Below are positions 1-12,039 of a stretch of DNA of 64,000 nucleotides, piece by piece; the stretch's first letter is position 1; each line of letters starts with the position of its first letter. The notes beneath the pieces are model-generated. The model did no database searches and was not told the origin of the DNA. It was given only the letters and a program-made list of their open reading frames with translations. Both the position numbers and the translations under genes were made by a program. Source of the DNA: Wuchereria bancrofti (Eukaryota; Nematoda; Chromadorea; Rhabditida; Onchocercidae); the NCBI GenBank assembly GCA_005281725.1, contig SSBO01000007.1, positions 4,222,402 to 4,286,401 of the forward strand. Direction: 5' to 3'.

Positions 1-1
1 A

Positions 2-596
2 AATTTTCGATTGCTAGTAGTAGATGAAGAAATTGATTATGGTGATTGTTTGTCGTCAGTGGATGTTCTAACTGCTATGCAGCGCGCTACTCGAGTCTTT
101 ATCTCTGCTGTCGCTGTATTTCCGGATGGATCTTGCTTGGCACCGGCAGGCACTGTTTCATTTTTTTTTCTCGGATACTATAAAAGTTTATTACTTGAGG
201 GCGTAGAATTCGTTGTCGAGAAAAAAAAATTTCAAAGTACCACCTTTAGTCACTGTAATATTTTAATGCAGAAGTGTTTCAGGATGCTTAATGATATGTT
301 TAGCAGCTAGACGACATGCAGTACCAGTTTCAGTTTGTTCTTCTTTCTACAAATTTACTCCATTTTTTGTAGCGGATGTTGATCGTATATACTCTTTCGG
401 TTCTGCCACTGATGTGGTACCTTTCTCAGAGATGGAAGAAATGAAAGATGCCCAAATTGTGAACCCCGTCTTCGATCTGATATCTGCAGAGCTTATATTG
501 CAGTATATATCACATACATCCACCTTCACTCCCTCCCATGTTTACCGTTTTATTGGGGATTATTATTGTCGTGATCGCACTGAAATGTCTTTGTAG
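2..596 (+). CDS. EIF2B2: Translation initiation factor eIF2B subunit beta, 3' end (partial)
   Basis: This is the C-terminal part of eIF2B-beta, a regulatory subunit of the guanine nucleotide exchange factor that recharges eIF2 with GTP in the cytosol. Exons 2-149 and 283-596 are visible; the first is open to the window edge, so the gene starts upstream. The Rossmann-like C-terminal domain is recognisable: LLVVDEE, TRVFISAVAVFPDGS (slot of the 'NKVIIGTKTILANGA' stretch), LAARRHAVPVSVC, YKFTPFF, DVVPFSE, NPVFDLISAELI and a final tail YRFIGDYY that matches the family end. The two exons join in frame only if the intron is GC-AG (150-282), which restores the family spacing between the conserved G and LAA. 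Stop is TAG at 594-596. Other eIF2B subunits (alpha, delta) share the fold, but the PVFD...PSHVYR ending is beta-like. Confidence 0.85.
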
Positions 597-1147
597 ATAT
601 AATTTTTATGATAATAATTTGTTTGTTACATTATCATTAAAGTTTAGTTTTTATAAATATTATTTTGTATATAGGTACATTTAATGCATGTGATGATTGA
701 AGCTGTTTTACAGCAAAGTTCCAATCTTCATAAACTAGGATTCTAGTATATTGTGGTGATACTTGATTGACTGGTATTGAACTCATTTCATCTGAACTTA
801 TCCTTTCAAAGCTCTATCATCCTGTTCAAACGGGTTTGTTAAAGATATTAAAGATATGCTAAAATAACAAATATCAAGTAACACATGGTTTTTACGACTT
901 AGCTGATGTACTAATGTCCCATATTTTTCTACTCTTTTTTTTTTGCTGATCTATTTATTTGATCAAAATCCACTCGATCTTGGAGTCAAGGGGTTCTGCA
1001 TGTTTTTTCTACAGTTAGCTAGTCAACATAGATTGATGTCGTCAGACGATTGTTTTACAGAGAACTTTCTGGTACTGAAGTCTGATACAATCAAATATAT
1101 GCGTCTAGGATTTGCATTTCAGATACGAATTTTCGGTTCACAAATTA
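597..1147. other. Intergenic spacer eIF2B-beta to CABIN1-like
   Basis: About 550 bp of AT-rich sequence between two plus-strand genes. I see no coding exon. A strong acceptor-like TTTGCATTTCAG ends at 1122, 25 bases before the next start codon. The spacing would allow co-transcription of the two genes, but nothing here proves it. Confidence 0.5.
1111..1122 (+). promoter_or_regulatory. Probable spliced-leader trans-splice acceptor of the CABIN1-like gene
   Basis: TTTGCATTTCAG fits the nematode 3' splice consensus, lies 25 nt upstream of the ATG at 1148, and has no in-frame upstream exon that it needs. This is inferred from the pattern only. Confidence 0.45.
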
Positions 1148-4100
1148 ATGGCGGAACCGGGTGACTCGGTGCGAGTAGATGATGTGGAAAACAGTAGCGA
1201 TGATGAGGAAGAGGATGAGGAGGAAAGCAGTACAGAAAGTGATGAAAGTTCGGCTGAAGAGAGTGGCAGTGAAGACGAAGATGAGGCGAAAAGTAGTGAT
1301 GATGATGGAGATGACAACACCAATGTTTGGGATTCTATGGATGATGGAGCACAAACTGAAGAAGCAGTTGTGAGTTTTGATGGTGCTAGGTATACTAAGT
1401 AATATGGGTGGTGACGAATATAAAATTAATTACAGGAAGCTTCACTACAGGCGGATTACACAAAAGCTCTCAACTTTATCGTAGATGGTCGTAAGCAGAA
1501 AGCGCTGACAATAATGGAAAGACTTCTTCAACATCCAATCCTTCAAAAGTTTGAAGTCAGCACATTAATTTTTCATTTCATTTTTCTTTCTGTCGAGGCG
1601 TAGAAGAGCTCTTGTATCTTTATTTTTATTTGATTCCAATTAGTTAATTGGTTTGTACAATTACTAAGTGCTTCAATGGAAATTGTTTATGACATTACAT
1701 GATAGTATGAATCCTCTATATTGTTACTATTAGTTGTACATACTGCTTCATTACTATGTAAATATTCAATCAACTTATTATTTGTACGGCATTTCATCCA
1801 TTATATTTACTCTTTTTTACTCTGTAGGTTAATGTCAATTTTTTCAACTGGGATGAAGCTAGGAAAGAAGCTTGTGCGAATCACTCTCGTGTATCAGCTA
1901 TGGCTCGCCTTTTTTCATCCTTGCACTTCAATATCGGTCGACTTCTAGACGATCCAATAGACCACTTGTTAAGCGTACGTTTTATCAATATAGTCTTAAA
2001 TGGTTCATATCTTTATTATTAGCTTTTATCAGTATTCCTCTGCGAAATGAAAACCATGATAAAGCATTATTTTCAGTTATTTTGCTTAGGTTAATGTACT
2101 GTTGTTTGTAGATGTAATGTTTTACTTTATACGCAGAACAATTCGAGTTCCTATTATGGTCCTGTTTTTATCTTTTCATGTTGTAGGCGTTAACCGTATA
2201 CCCAAATGACGAATATTTATGGAAATATGTAGGAGAAGAATCCCTAAAAATACGGGATTGGTCTATGGCATTGTATGCATTCGGAAACTGCTCATCTGCT
2301 TGGAGTGTTATTCGTGGGACTCTTATCGCTTTATATAACGCCAACCTGTTTGAAGGTATTTTAATCTGCTGTTAACTGTTGCCAAGATTCGAAAAGTTAC
2401 CTATCTGCCAAATCCTATTTCTAGAACACATATTTCACTGTTTTCAGAGATTAGTCATTGGGTTTAAGCGTTTATATATTAACAGGTAATTACTTCATGC
2501 TTTGAAAAATTCGAATCTAAAGAAGTTAAAATATTTAAAATATTTTGCAAAATAAATATAACGGTGAAGTAAATTAAATTTTTTAAACATCTCAATACGG
2601 AAGCTAGAGATCTGCATGATGACGAAGTGCCCACTGGTCTTGTCCAATCATTTTATGAAGCATATTTTGTATGCTGGAGTTACACTTTGTTTAGTGCCAA
2701 ATTAGTTTGGCAAGGAACATGATATGTCATTTATCAAACTTTCAAAAATTTCAGATTGTCTCCTGAAAATAAAGTCTGTGTTAGAGTACGACAAAACATA
2801 TTTTATGGGACGGGTTTTGAAACAAATCATTCGAGAAACAAATTCTTATTGGGAAATGAAATGTCGTCAAGTGTTCAACGAAGATCCGGCTCTTGTGCAG
2901 GATGAAGATGCTGTGAAAATAACAGAAAAGGAAAAAGAATTGGTTCGATCGTTGTTTTTCTCAGCTTATTTGATTTCTATATTTTTAATATTCGTTTTTC
3001 TTCATTTCATTCAGATCTCGTACTTTGCATTTTTGTTGATATCTGTTTTTATTTTCTGTCGAAACAGTTTAGAATAACACTTTGATTCGCGTTGAAATAA
3101 ATTAAAGTAATTTGATTTTTACTTTCAAAGTGTGCAATACTGTTTAATAAGTAAATAATGGCACAAACGAAAGAAGTTTGAGAACTTTAGGAGCTGACTG
3201 AAATAGTTAGGATACTCTAGAAATAGTAAGACTGATATTTTTGAAAGCGTCAAAGTTTATGAATAGTTTTTAAGGTCATTATTTTGAGATCATTTGCAGA
3301 TTCTAAATAAAATCAAAAATACTGGGAAGTTTATTGCTGGAGTTGAACCTGCATTCAAACCAGTGGTGATTGACGTGGGCACTTGTTCAAAGTATGTTGT
3401 TGTTTCTGCTGATTTTTTAAAAGTTTTTTTAACATGATTTTTTAAATTACTTGTTTTATCTTTTTTGAAATGTTGCGTTTTATCTTTCAGCTTAGCAGAA
3501 GTAGGAATTTATTTATGTGATGTATATGACCGCATCGAATCTTTTTCCAGCGTAAGTCGCTCATCGCTTTTTATTTGTACACATTTCATGCTGAAAATTT
3601 TAACAGTTGTATCTTCGTACTGGTGATGCAACTGTCTATCTCCGCAGTAATAGACTGATGATAGATAATTTTGTTTATAAGCATATTTTCAATAGTAATA
3701 TTTTGCTAGGAATTGATACTTAGACAATATCTGCAGAAAGCGCCAAATTTCGTGTCAAGATTTGATTCTAGGAACTAGAAGGCTATCAAAGTATTAAACG
3801 TAGTAGAGCATTGTAACAACATATTTCTGCAGTTCTCAAAACAGTCTGTTGTGGTATGTGGTACGAACGTGTTGGATGAATTTGATGAAATTGCTCATGA
3901 TGCCTCTGTTGACCTTATAGACTGTGTTAACGTCGTCCAGGATTTAATTGATAGAATTGTATCCGTAGAAACTACTCAGTCTGCTTCAAGCATTGTAGGT
4001 TTTGTTAATTTTCCCGTCTTTCGTTTTTTTTTTTTCTTGTATAATTCAAATAGATTAAACTATAATTATTGAGAGCGAAAACTTACATGTCCATCTTCGA

Positions 4101-7100
4101 AAAAAAAAAACTCTTATTCTAATTACTGTTTTATTAGAGAGATGTAAGTTCGTATTGTGGGTTTATGAGTAACTATTGTAGTCGCACTGATGCGCACTTC
4201 TGCCATAAAAGACATGTTATGCTGGATGGTATAACATTATTGATGTTAAATAATGGTTGTGTTCACTATTTCATGTACCTCTTAGAAAGCGAAAACGATC
4301 AGATTCCGGTTTGGACTGGAGGCGACGTTCCGTTCGTTTTCGCGCAGAATTTAACATTGAGGAATCTGGCTCAGAAAATGACAAAATCTTGATTGCTTCA
4401 GTACATTTATAATTTATTTGCTTAACATGATAATTCACCTTAAACTTATTCACCTTAAGTTCGCCTTATCATAATTCATTTTAAACTTCTTTTAGTCTTT
4501 TTCCTTAATTAGCTGATCGGATATGTTATTCCAGCTACTAAATTATTCATGTGCACATGAATCATCAATTGTTCCTCTTCTGTCGGTGAAACCATCCTCA
4601 CTGACAGGCTTATCTGGAAAAAGAGCTCCTTTACACGTACTAATGGATGATAGAGCGTCGCTGCGTAGATGCGTGATATATCTTGCAAGTAGGTTTATGG
4701 ACGGAAACGGACGAATTTTTGAGATTTTGGAGCAGTTACTTCTTTGGTTCTCGAAGAACTGCTTTTGCATTATTATCACAGACCACTTACGCGAGGTATT
4801 TCTATCATTTTTAACTGATCGGGTATGTTATTCCAGCTACTAAATTAACTGAAAATTGCGCATAAATTGAAGTGTGGAGAACGTTGAGGAGGGAAATTTT
4901 ATGACTATTATTAAACTGACCGTTATATTAATATTACACAGCACGGTTATTATATTAAAGTAATACACCACGATTGCAGTTTACAGTTTTACTTCGGATG
5001 CTGGAAATGTCTCACAGTTATCAGTTGATATACTGATCAACTGATAATGACGTCTTCTGGATTTCAGTTTTTTCAAATGTAATGCCCTACTATGTCTCGG
5101 CATAGCTTAATAATTGTTATCTATGGAATAATAATTATTATCGCTACGAATTATATCGGTCAAACTTTGTAGGAGAATTAATAACCTTTTTGACATTAGT
5201 TTTTCTCCTGTAGGTTGTCCACAATAACTAATTTTGGCTTAATTGATTGTTATTATTCCTAGCTCTTTATTGTGCATCAGAACTCTTTTAAAAAGACTGT
5301 CTGTTTTGTTGAAAAAATACTGCTTTATTTCTGCTTAGGTAATTATTGGTTGTTATGGTCGATGGATTACTAATTTTGGAAATACTTCGATGATTTGTGG
5401 CGATGAATTCCTTCCTATCCATACCATGTTAGCTGAACTAGGTTTCGAAAAAGCTGTGTTTGTTTGTTACTCTTCACTTTCTTCGTCTTTGGAACAAGAT
5501 TTACGCATTCGAATACTTTGGTCAATTGCATTGAATAGTGCAAACACTTTCTCTTTTCAGGTATAAGGCATTTTATTGGCTCTTTTACTTAAATTATATC
5601 TAAAAAGCTGGAAATTGGCTAGCGTTACTCAAAGTCTATCTTTTTCTTCTGCTAAAGGCTGTTGTACTTTCTTGATATTGAACATTTTTCAGATTTGTAA
5701 AAATCATCTGTGGATGTTATTAGCTACGTTAAAATCTGGGTGTAATTCTGAAGTCAAATATCAGTCGCTGATTAGTGGCCATGAATTAATCAACTTAGAA
5801 ACAGTTCAGGATCTCATTATCCAGATGGAACGTCAGGAAAAGCTTGAAGCTATTCAACGATTGTTCGATGGTCGTCACTTTGACAGGGTATTTGTATAGC
5901 AAACATTTGTAGGAGAAGATGCAGTGTAATCTAGAAAAACAACGGTCTAATAAGGGATTATTTTATGCAAAAAGTCGTTATAATTTTTTATGTTCTGTGA
6001 ATCCAAAAGCAATTTTTCTCATCTTTTTTTATATTTTTTACTTTACGTGAACGTGGTATTACCTAGGAATTATCTCTGAAATCAGTTGTTTAGGTGGTTG
6101 ACATTATCATCGACAACTTCAGTTGGAAAGATGTTGATCGTAATGTTCTTCTATCTACAACGATGATCCTTATTGATTCATATCTTGAATTAAACAATAT
6201 GGATGGTGCATCTGAATGGATTAGCAGGTATGTTTCTTTGACACATATGAGTGATTTGAAAAAATAAGATTTCACTGCAAATTATTTTTAGATTTCAGAT
6301 TGCTGGATTTTACTGGAGGACTTGCTGGAACTGAGGAAGTGATTGCAAGGTTGAAACGACTTGCTATAGAACGTATTTGCTTAGAAAATACTTCTAATCT
6401 AGTCCATTGCATTGTTCATCTTCTTGTTCTCGGCGGATATGAATCTGTATGTATTACTTTAAATATTCATGAAATCATATGAGGAAAAGGAAAGTAAATT
6501 TAAGGATTATTGAATTAGGTACTGACCCTTTTCAGGACACTACTCTTTGGCTTATACTTTATCGTTGTGCGTACCATTTGGAAGGAGAGCACACAGTGGA
6601 AACACTGTCCGCACTATATGACGGTGGTTGCCAAATGCTTACTTCTGCTCTGAATATCCTGGTCACTGCTCATGAAGTGATAGCTAAGCACAACAAATGC
6701 TTCGTTGATGATGTATTCTTTTTTCTAAATTCCTGTTCAGTTAAATTTTAAAGATAAATGAGGTACACCTCGTTGGTAGCTACCTTGAAAAATTCTCTTC
6801 TCATTTTCCTTTCTGTTATGGTAGAACTTTACTTTATCTGCAAACTACTTTACATGGATCATTAGTATAGCGGTCATAGTTAGATGTTGGCTTCTAATCA
6901 CTGGGCCTTAGGCCTGCAAAATTCTAAATAAAGTTCTGGAAATAGTCCAAGCTTTGTTATTTCTTCTTTAAACATTTTATATTTCGTGGTGTTTATATAT
7001 AATTTAAAGCGAAATGATGGTGGACTAAAGACTTTTCATGTTGCATTTTTCAGCATAGTTTTCCATTGTTTGTTTTAAATGAATTGTCGAAAATTCGGGC

Positions 7101-10100
7101 TAATCCTGCCGTCGTTGAAGTTCTTTCAACACGAGAATGCATCGAACAGAGTCGTGCTTTCATAGATGAAGTGCATCAATGTCTATTTTGTCTATACGCG
7201 TAAGTTACAATGCTCAGCAGTAGTGATTTATTTGAAATTAGGTTTTAAATTCATTCCAAAATTTTTGAATGTATCTCAGATTTCCATGTCCAGGTGCCCA
7301 TCAAGACGTAAGAGACAGCTGGAAGAACATGGTGGCACACACAATCATGAGCCAAGTTTGAAGGATATTGAAAACGTATTATCGCTGCTCTTGCCTGACA
7401 AAATACCTCCATATGATGGCACTTGTTCTTTTGATCTGATTGAATTCGTGCAAAAGAAAGCATCTTCGTTTTTGGAGCCTACAGAGAATGAAAAAGAAAA
7501 GGTAATGAACAAGTCTAAGAACTTGGAAAGTATGCATAAGATAATGTTGTGCTATACAATTTTTTTCTTGCGTATTTACAAGGAAAATACAGGTAGATGG
7601 AAACTAGAAGAATGATAGTAGATTATTTTGAAAGAAGGTTGAAACTGACAAATTCGTTGCAAATTAAAATTGGTTAAAGAAGAAAACAAGAAGCTTATAA
7701 AGATTTTACGAAGCATCAAAATTGTATCCGTTTTTTATCAGCTTACTTACCATATTGTCAAGAAAATTTTCGGCACCACGCATTAGTAGATCTGCTTTTA
7801 AATCACTAGTTCATTTTGCAGCTGTTCGCATTTGATCGTTTCATTGCGCAAGCAGAAGTTCACGTGGGTTGGCCTCGAATTGCAGAAAGTTCTCAGCTTC
7901 GATCAGGAGTTTTTTATCAACTAGCACTACATTCCTATCGCAGTCACAAAGTAGATGATGCTGTCTACTATGCCAAATTGTTTCTTCTTTATGCTTCTGC
8001 TACACTACCTGACGAAGTGTTTTTTTGGGATTGGACCGTCCTAGCTTTCGCTGCTACTTCAGTTTTCTTCGCGGGAAGTTTTTCTTTACTAATGAACAGA
8101 AAGACAATAGCCTGTGAAATTCAACTTTGTGATATGAATAATTGGATCTTAATTTAAATGAGTTTCGCGCAGTTTGATCCCTGTTTTTATTTTTTTGTAC
8201 TTGAGCAGACGCTTTACATCTGTCATAAGAAAAGAACTGTCTATTTATGTTTCCTTTCTGGACAATAAACTTAATTTTTAATAAACTGGTTTCGTATTTG
8301 TTCCTTAATCTAATTATTTCTAGGTGGATGAAGATGAAATGTCCTCGCACTTCGACTGTAGTGTCTTTGCTTTTCGAATGGCTCTTTTTTTTGATCCATC
8401 TGATCGATATGTTATATTTAATTTTGGTAGCGCTTTATATCAAATCAATTCTCGGATACGTCGATACAGAGACAAGGTTTATCGAACTTAATATTGTAAT
8501 ATTATAAAATATATTAAAAGTCTCAGGTATTCTGATAAAGTAGAAAAATTGCGGTTTTATGCATTTGCTAAATTTAGCTTTCTCTGGATGATATTCGACA
8601 TCGATGGGCTAACCGCCGAATCAAAGGCCTCCTCGAAGAAAGTCAACGCCAGTTTGAGACCTGCCTATCACGTTTGCCGGATGGTGATGTAGACAAATGG
8701 CGATGTCACTACTTCCTAGCGAAAATTGCAGAAAAATGCGGAGGCGCTCTTGAAGATGTGATTTTTGGATTTTTTTTGAATAAATTTTTTCGAGTCCAAA
8801 TCAATTCAGTCCGTTTTTCAAATTTTCGAATTTGCTTTTTTGATCTAACATTTAAAAAGTGAATATGGTTTAAGCTGATTTAGGTATTTCATCATTATCA
8901 TGAATCAGCTCTTCAATTACAAACTGCAGGAGTTCAGTATCCGAGTAGAATCAATACCAAAAGACAGGAGCATGTGGAAGCAATCGAGGTAAATGATTTA
9001 TTTGTTATTTGGTGGGGAAAAAGAGTGGGAAAGATAGCTTACATCTTCTTATATTTCTCAGTTGAATCACTCTACAAAAACTGCAGAAAAATTTAGTAAT
9101 TATTTATGAAGTGTAGTATTATTATAGATCCATTTTATAGATTCATTATCGTGCTTACGCCTCTTTGCTGAAGTATTTACTAGAAAGGGAAACAGACTGG
9201 AATCGAGAGGACCTGATGTTAATGCACTCATTTGCTTTGTGCTTCCGGTTAGAAGTTTTAACTTTCGCTGTTAGATTTGAAGTTTGGAGAAGTGAACACT
9301 TCTGACTCAAAAAAACGAAGTCATTTACAAACTTGAGGGAATTTTAAGCTGTCATTATTTGCGATTATCATTTATTTAAAATTTAAATGACTTTCAAAAA
9401 ATTGTTTGTACGTTTAGTGTACAAAACAAAGTTTCAGAAACCATGGTGTTTGTAAGCAAAAAGATAATGACGAATTCTCGCAGTGTCCACGAATAAAAGC
9501 AGTTGTTAGCAGTCTTATGTATAGATGCACGGAGCCGACTGATACTGTGCAACGAGTGCTCAAGGATTTAAGAGAACGGACTGCCCTCAAACTGGAGATT
9601 CTGCAACTCTGTGAAGAAGCTTTTAACATTTGTATTCGTAGGTCTGCAACATTGTCAATTTAATTTTGTCGTCATTCAATTTTATTTGTTATTTATGTTT
9701 AAGGAGCTACACTAATCGCATCTATTCATATACAACTTAAAAAAAAAGTTTCGAATTCCTACAGTATCTCTAGTTTTTTAAAAGTGCAGTTTTCATTTCT
9801 TTTTACTTTGATAAAATATTAGACGTTGGTTATGCCTTGTTTCAGATTTCCACATTTTAAATCATACTATCGACTATCGCAACTAGCTCTGTACAAAGGA
9901 GATATCCTGGAAGCTTCGAATTATTTATTTGGTCGTTTCTTGGTCAAGAAAAGGGCAAACTTTAATCCAGATAATATATTCGAGGTCATTTCCTTTCTCT
10001 GGAATTCATTCTCGAATTAAAGGATTCATGAAGTCCATCATAATGATTTGCAGAATGTGATAACGATTTTCTGTAAAGATATTGACCGGGGAGATGCACT

Positions 10101-11160
10101 TCAGTACCATCTTGCTCGCATCAGCGCTTTAGCAATATATCTCTCCGCTTTATTAGATGATTTCGAGGCTCTTGCAACTTTGATTCATACATTCTGCACA
10201 TTGGATTTTTGTAACAATACGTAAGTGACACATACTATTAACAAACAGTGCTGCAGAGATTCTTTTCGTGATTTTATTTTCTAATTTACTCTGTATTTTA
10301 ACTCACTATATAAAGAGACAAGAAGTTAAAAGAAAGTATGAAGTAGATTCAAAGAAAAGTATGAAGTAAATTCATCGAATTGTTGGAGCTTTTTTAAATA
10401 TGAAAGTAAATCTCCCTCCTTCCTTGATTTTCACTAGGATAAGATTATAGACAAAATAAACGACTCTTTACCGTTTACCGAACTAAAGCTTTTGCTGCCC
10501 CTCAGTCATGAATTAGAAACAAAGTGTATTTCTTGTTCTTTTTCAGTGATTATTTGTTGAAACGAGATCTGATGGTGCTCTATCGTAATGGTTTGAGCAG
10601 ATTTTTCGATTGCATACAGCGGAAGATAAAAAACAATACAGTGGAGAGTCAGCTTCTCTCTTCGGTCTATGATCTTTATCAGTACGCCGAAAGGTAAATT
10701 ATTGAAATTTTCAAAAGAATAAAACCGTATCGATATCACAATTATTCCAGGAATAATGTACAACGCCTCTGCGAACGAATTCGACCAATAATTGTTTCAG
10801 CTACCGGAAAATTTACTGGTTATGATGAGAAGATTGAACCAATGTCATTTTGCAAGGTAAGGAAGTTTTGTTAAAAGATCCAGTGAGAGGAAGAAAAATA
10901 ATGAGGCTTTTTACAACATAATTTCCTAAACAGATTTAGAAATCAATAACTTGATCTTTGTAACTTATTCTCGACCAAGTTTCTACTGAAAAATATGAAA
11001 TCTTGCTTGAATCTTCAAAACCCGAGAGAATCTTTTCCAGCAACTCTATACTGCTTCAAAGAGAAAGTTGGGCAAACGGAAACTGAATAGCAGTTCAATC
11101 GTTCAAGCGAAATCGTTCCGCCTATTCTCTAGTCCAAATTCCAGTCTCACATTTATCTAG
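1148..11160 (+). CDS. CABIN1: CABIN1/Hir3-like TPR subunit of the HIRA histone-chaperone complex
   Basis: Reads as 29 exons joined in phase to 1482 aa. Exons: 1148-1369, 1436-1555, 1828-1974, 2187-2355, 2755-2942, 3300-3391, 3491-3551, 3833-3994, 4138-4151, 4286-4400, 4535-4795, 5339-5560, 5693-5887, 6094-6227, 6299-6446, 6536-6712, 7054-7199, 7294-7501, 7822-8061, 8324-8476, 8578-8757, 8884-8988, 9141-9247, 9438-9641, 9846-9984, 10054-10220, 10547-10693, 10751-10856, 11041-11160. Blocks typical of CABIN1 appear in order: early TPRs, a KRKR..RRRSVRFR basic patch, QEKLEAIQRLFDGRHFDRV, CLFCLYA..RRKRQLEEH, HYFLAKIAEKCG, FHHYHESA...YPSRI and FKSYYRLSQLAL. In mammals CABIN1 with HIRA and UBN1 deposits histone H3.3 in nuclei. 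The first 60 residues are extremely acidic. The protein is shorter than human CABIN1 (about 2200 aa) and lacks its long C-terminal region. The 14-nt exon at 4138-4151 is the weakest call. Confidence 0.88.
4513..4847 (+). repeat. 33-bp direct repeat flanking a CABIN1-like exon
   Basis: Positions 4513-4545 and 4815-4847 are identical except for one base (A/G at the ninth position). The first copy spans the end of an intron, its CAG acceptor and the first 11 bases of exon 4535-4795. The second lies in the following intron, 20 bases past the donor. Confidence 0.85.
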
Positions 11161-12039
11161 CTTCTGAGGTCATCCTCTGGAAAATATGTAGATCCAGGAA
11201 CTAAAAATTTCAAAAAAAGAAAACCTTTTCTAATTTGAAAAACATTGGCAATTACTGAATATAAGGCATAGGTTCACTTGACAGGTTTTCGCTTTGGCTT
11301 TTCAAATTCCTACTTAGCCAAATAAAAAGGATTAAATAACGAAGACGTGAGATTCATATTGCTTAGGAATAAATTGTAATATTAATTTATCTATGACAAC
11401 GAAATCTTCCATAATACTCATCCTATTTGCATGAAATACATGTTACACAGATGGAAATGCTAAAACACATACATTACGAATAAGAATGCTTTGCTCACAG
11501 TTATCTGGAACTAGATACAAGTCAATAAAAGAGTGGATTATGTGTTATCCAGTGTGGTTGTGGCTTATGTTTCGCCTCCTCGCATGTCGTGAACAATGAC
11601 TTGTATGCTGCAGATGCATTTGAGTGTTGAATCGAGCTGCTTTTAGTGGTCGTTGCTTTCCGCTTTTCTGCTTTTCTGAGGAAGCCTTTAAAATCAACCG
11701 ATGTTGCAGTCTGTCTTTTATGCTCACTTACCATCTCCTTTTTTTGGGTGGACTCGATCTCGAATTTACAAGTCATACTCGATTTTCCCTCCGTCAGTTC
11801 TAAAATATATTTTGTAGGAAAACGTAAATTTATGTATGTGGTTTCCACCACCCAAAAGTAAACTCGATTTTTTAAAATCTTTTATTCATGAAATGTTCAA
11901 CGAGATCTTAAATGTATTTTTAATTTTTTTTTTTTGTGTAATCTTAATTTGTGTAACTTTTAAAACTACAAATTATGTTGCTATCTATATGCTCAATCTT
12001 CATAGCACTGATCGTTTATACATATAACATATGTGTATA
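11161..12039. other. Convergent 3' spacer between CABIN1-like and RTF2 genes
   Basis: The 3' regions of two convergent genes. AATAAA at 11321-11326 is a candidate poly(A) signal for the plus-strand gene; TTTATT near 11880 is a candidate signal for the minus-strand gene. Reading frames of 60-109 codons on both strands have no recognisable domain or splice context, so I do not call a gene. Confidence 0.5.

Noticed and set aside
1138..1373. Several overlapping frames rich in Ser, Val or Lys on both strands
   Set aside because: Shadows of the acidic GAT/GAA-repeat exon of the CABIN1-like gene.
2602..2705. Stretch that can be read as a transposase-like fragment in an intron
   Set aside because: The resemblance is a few residues only, with stops nearby; not supportable.
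11522..11851. 109-codon minus-strand frame and a plus-strand frame over it
   Set aside because: Lies between convergent 3' ends, with no motif and no splice context.
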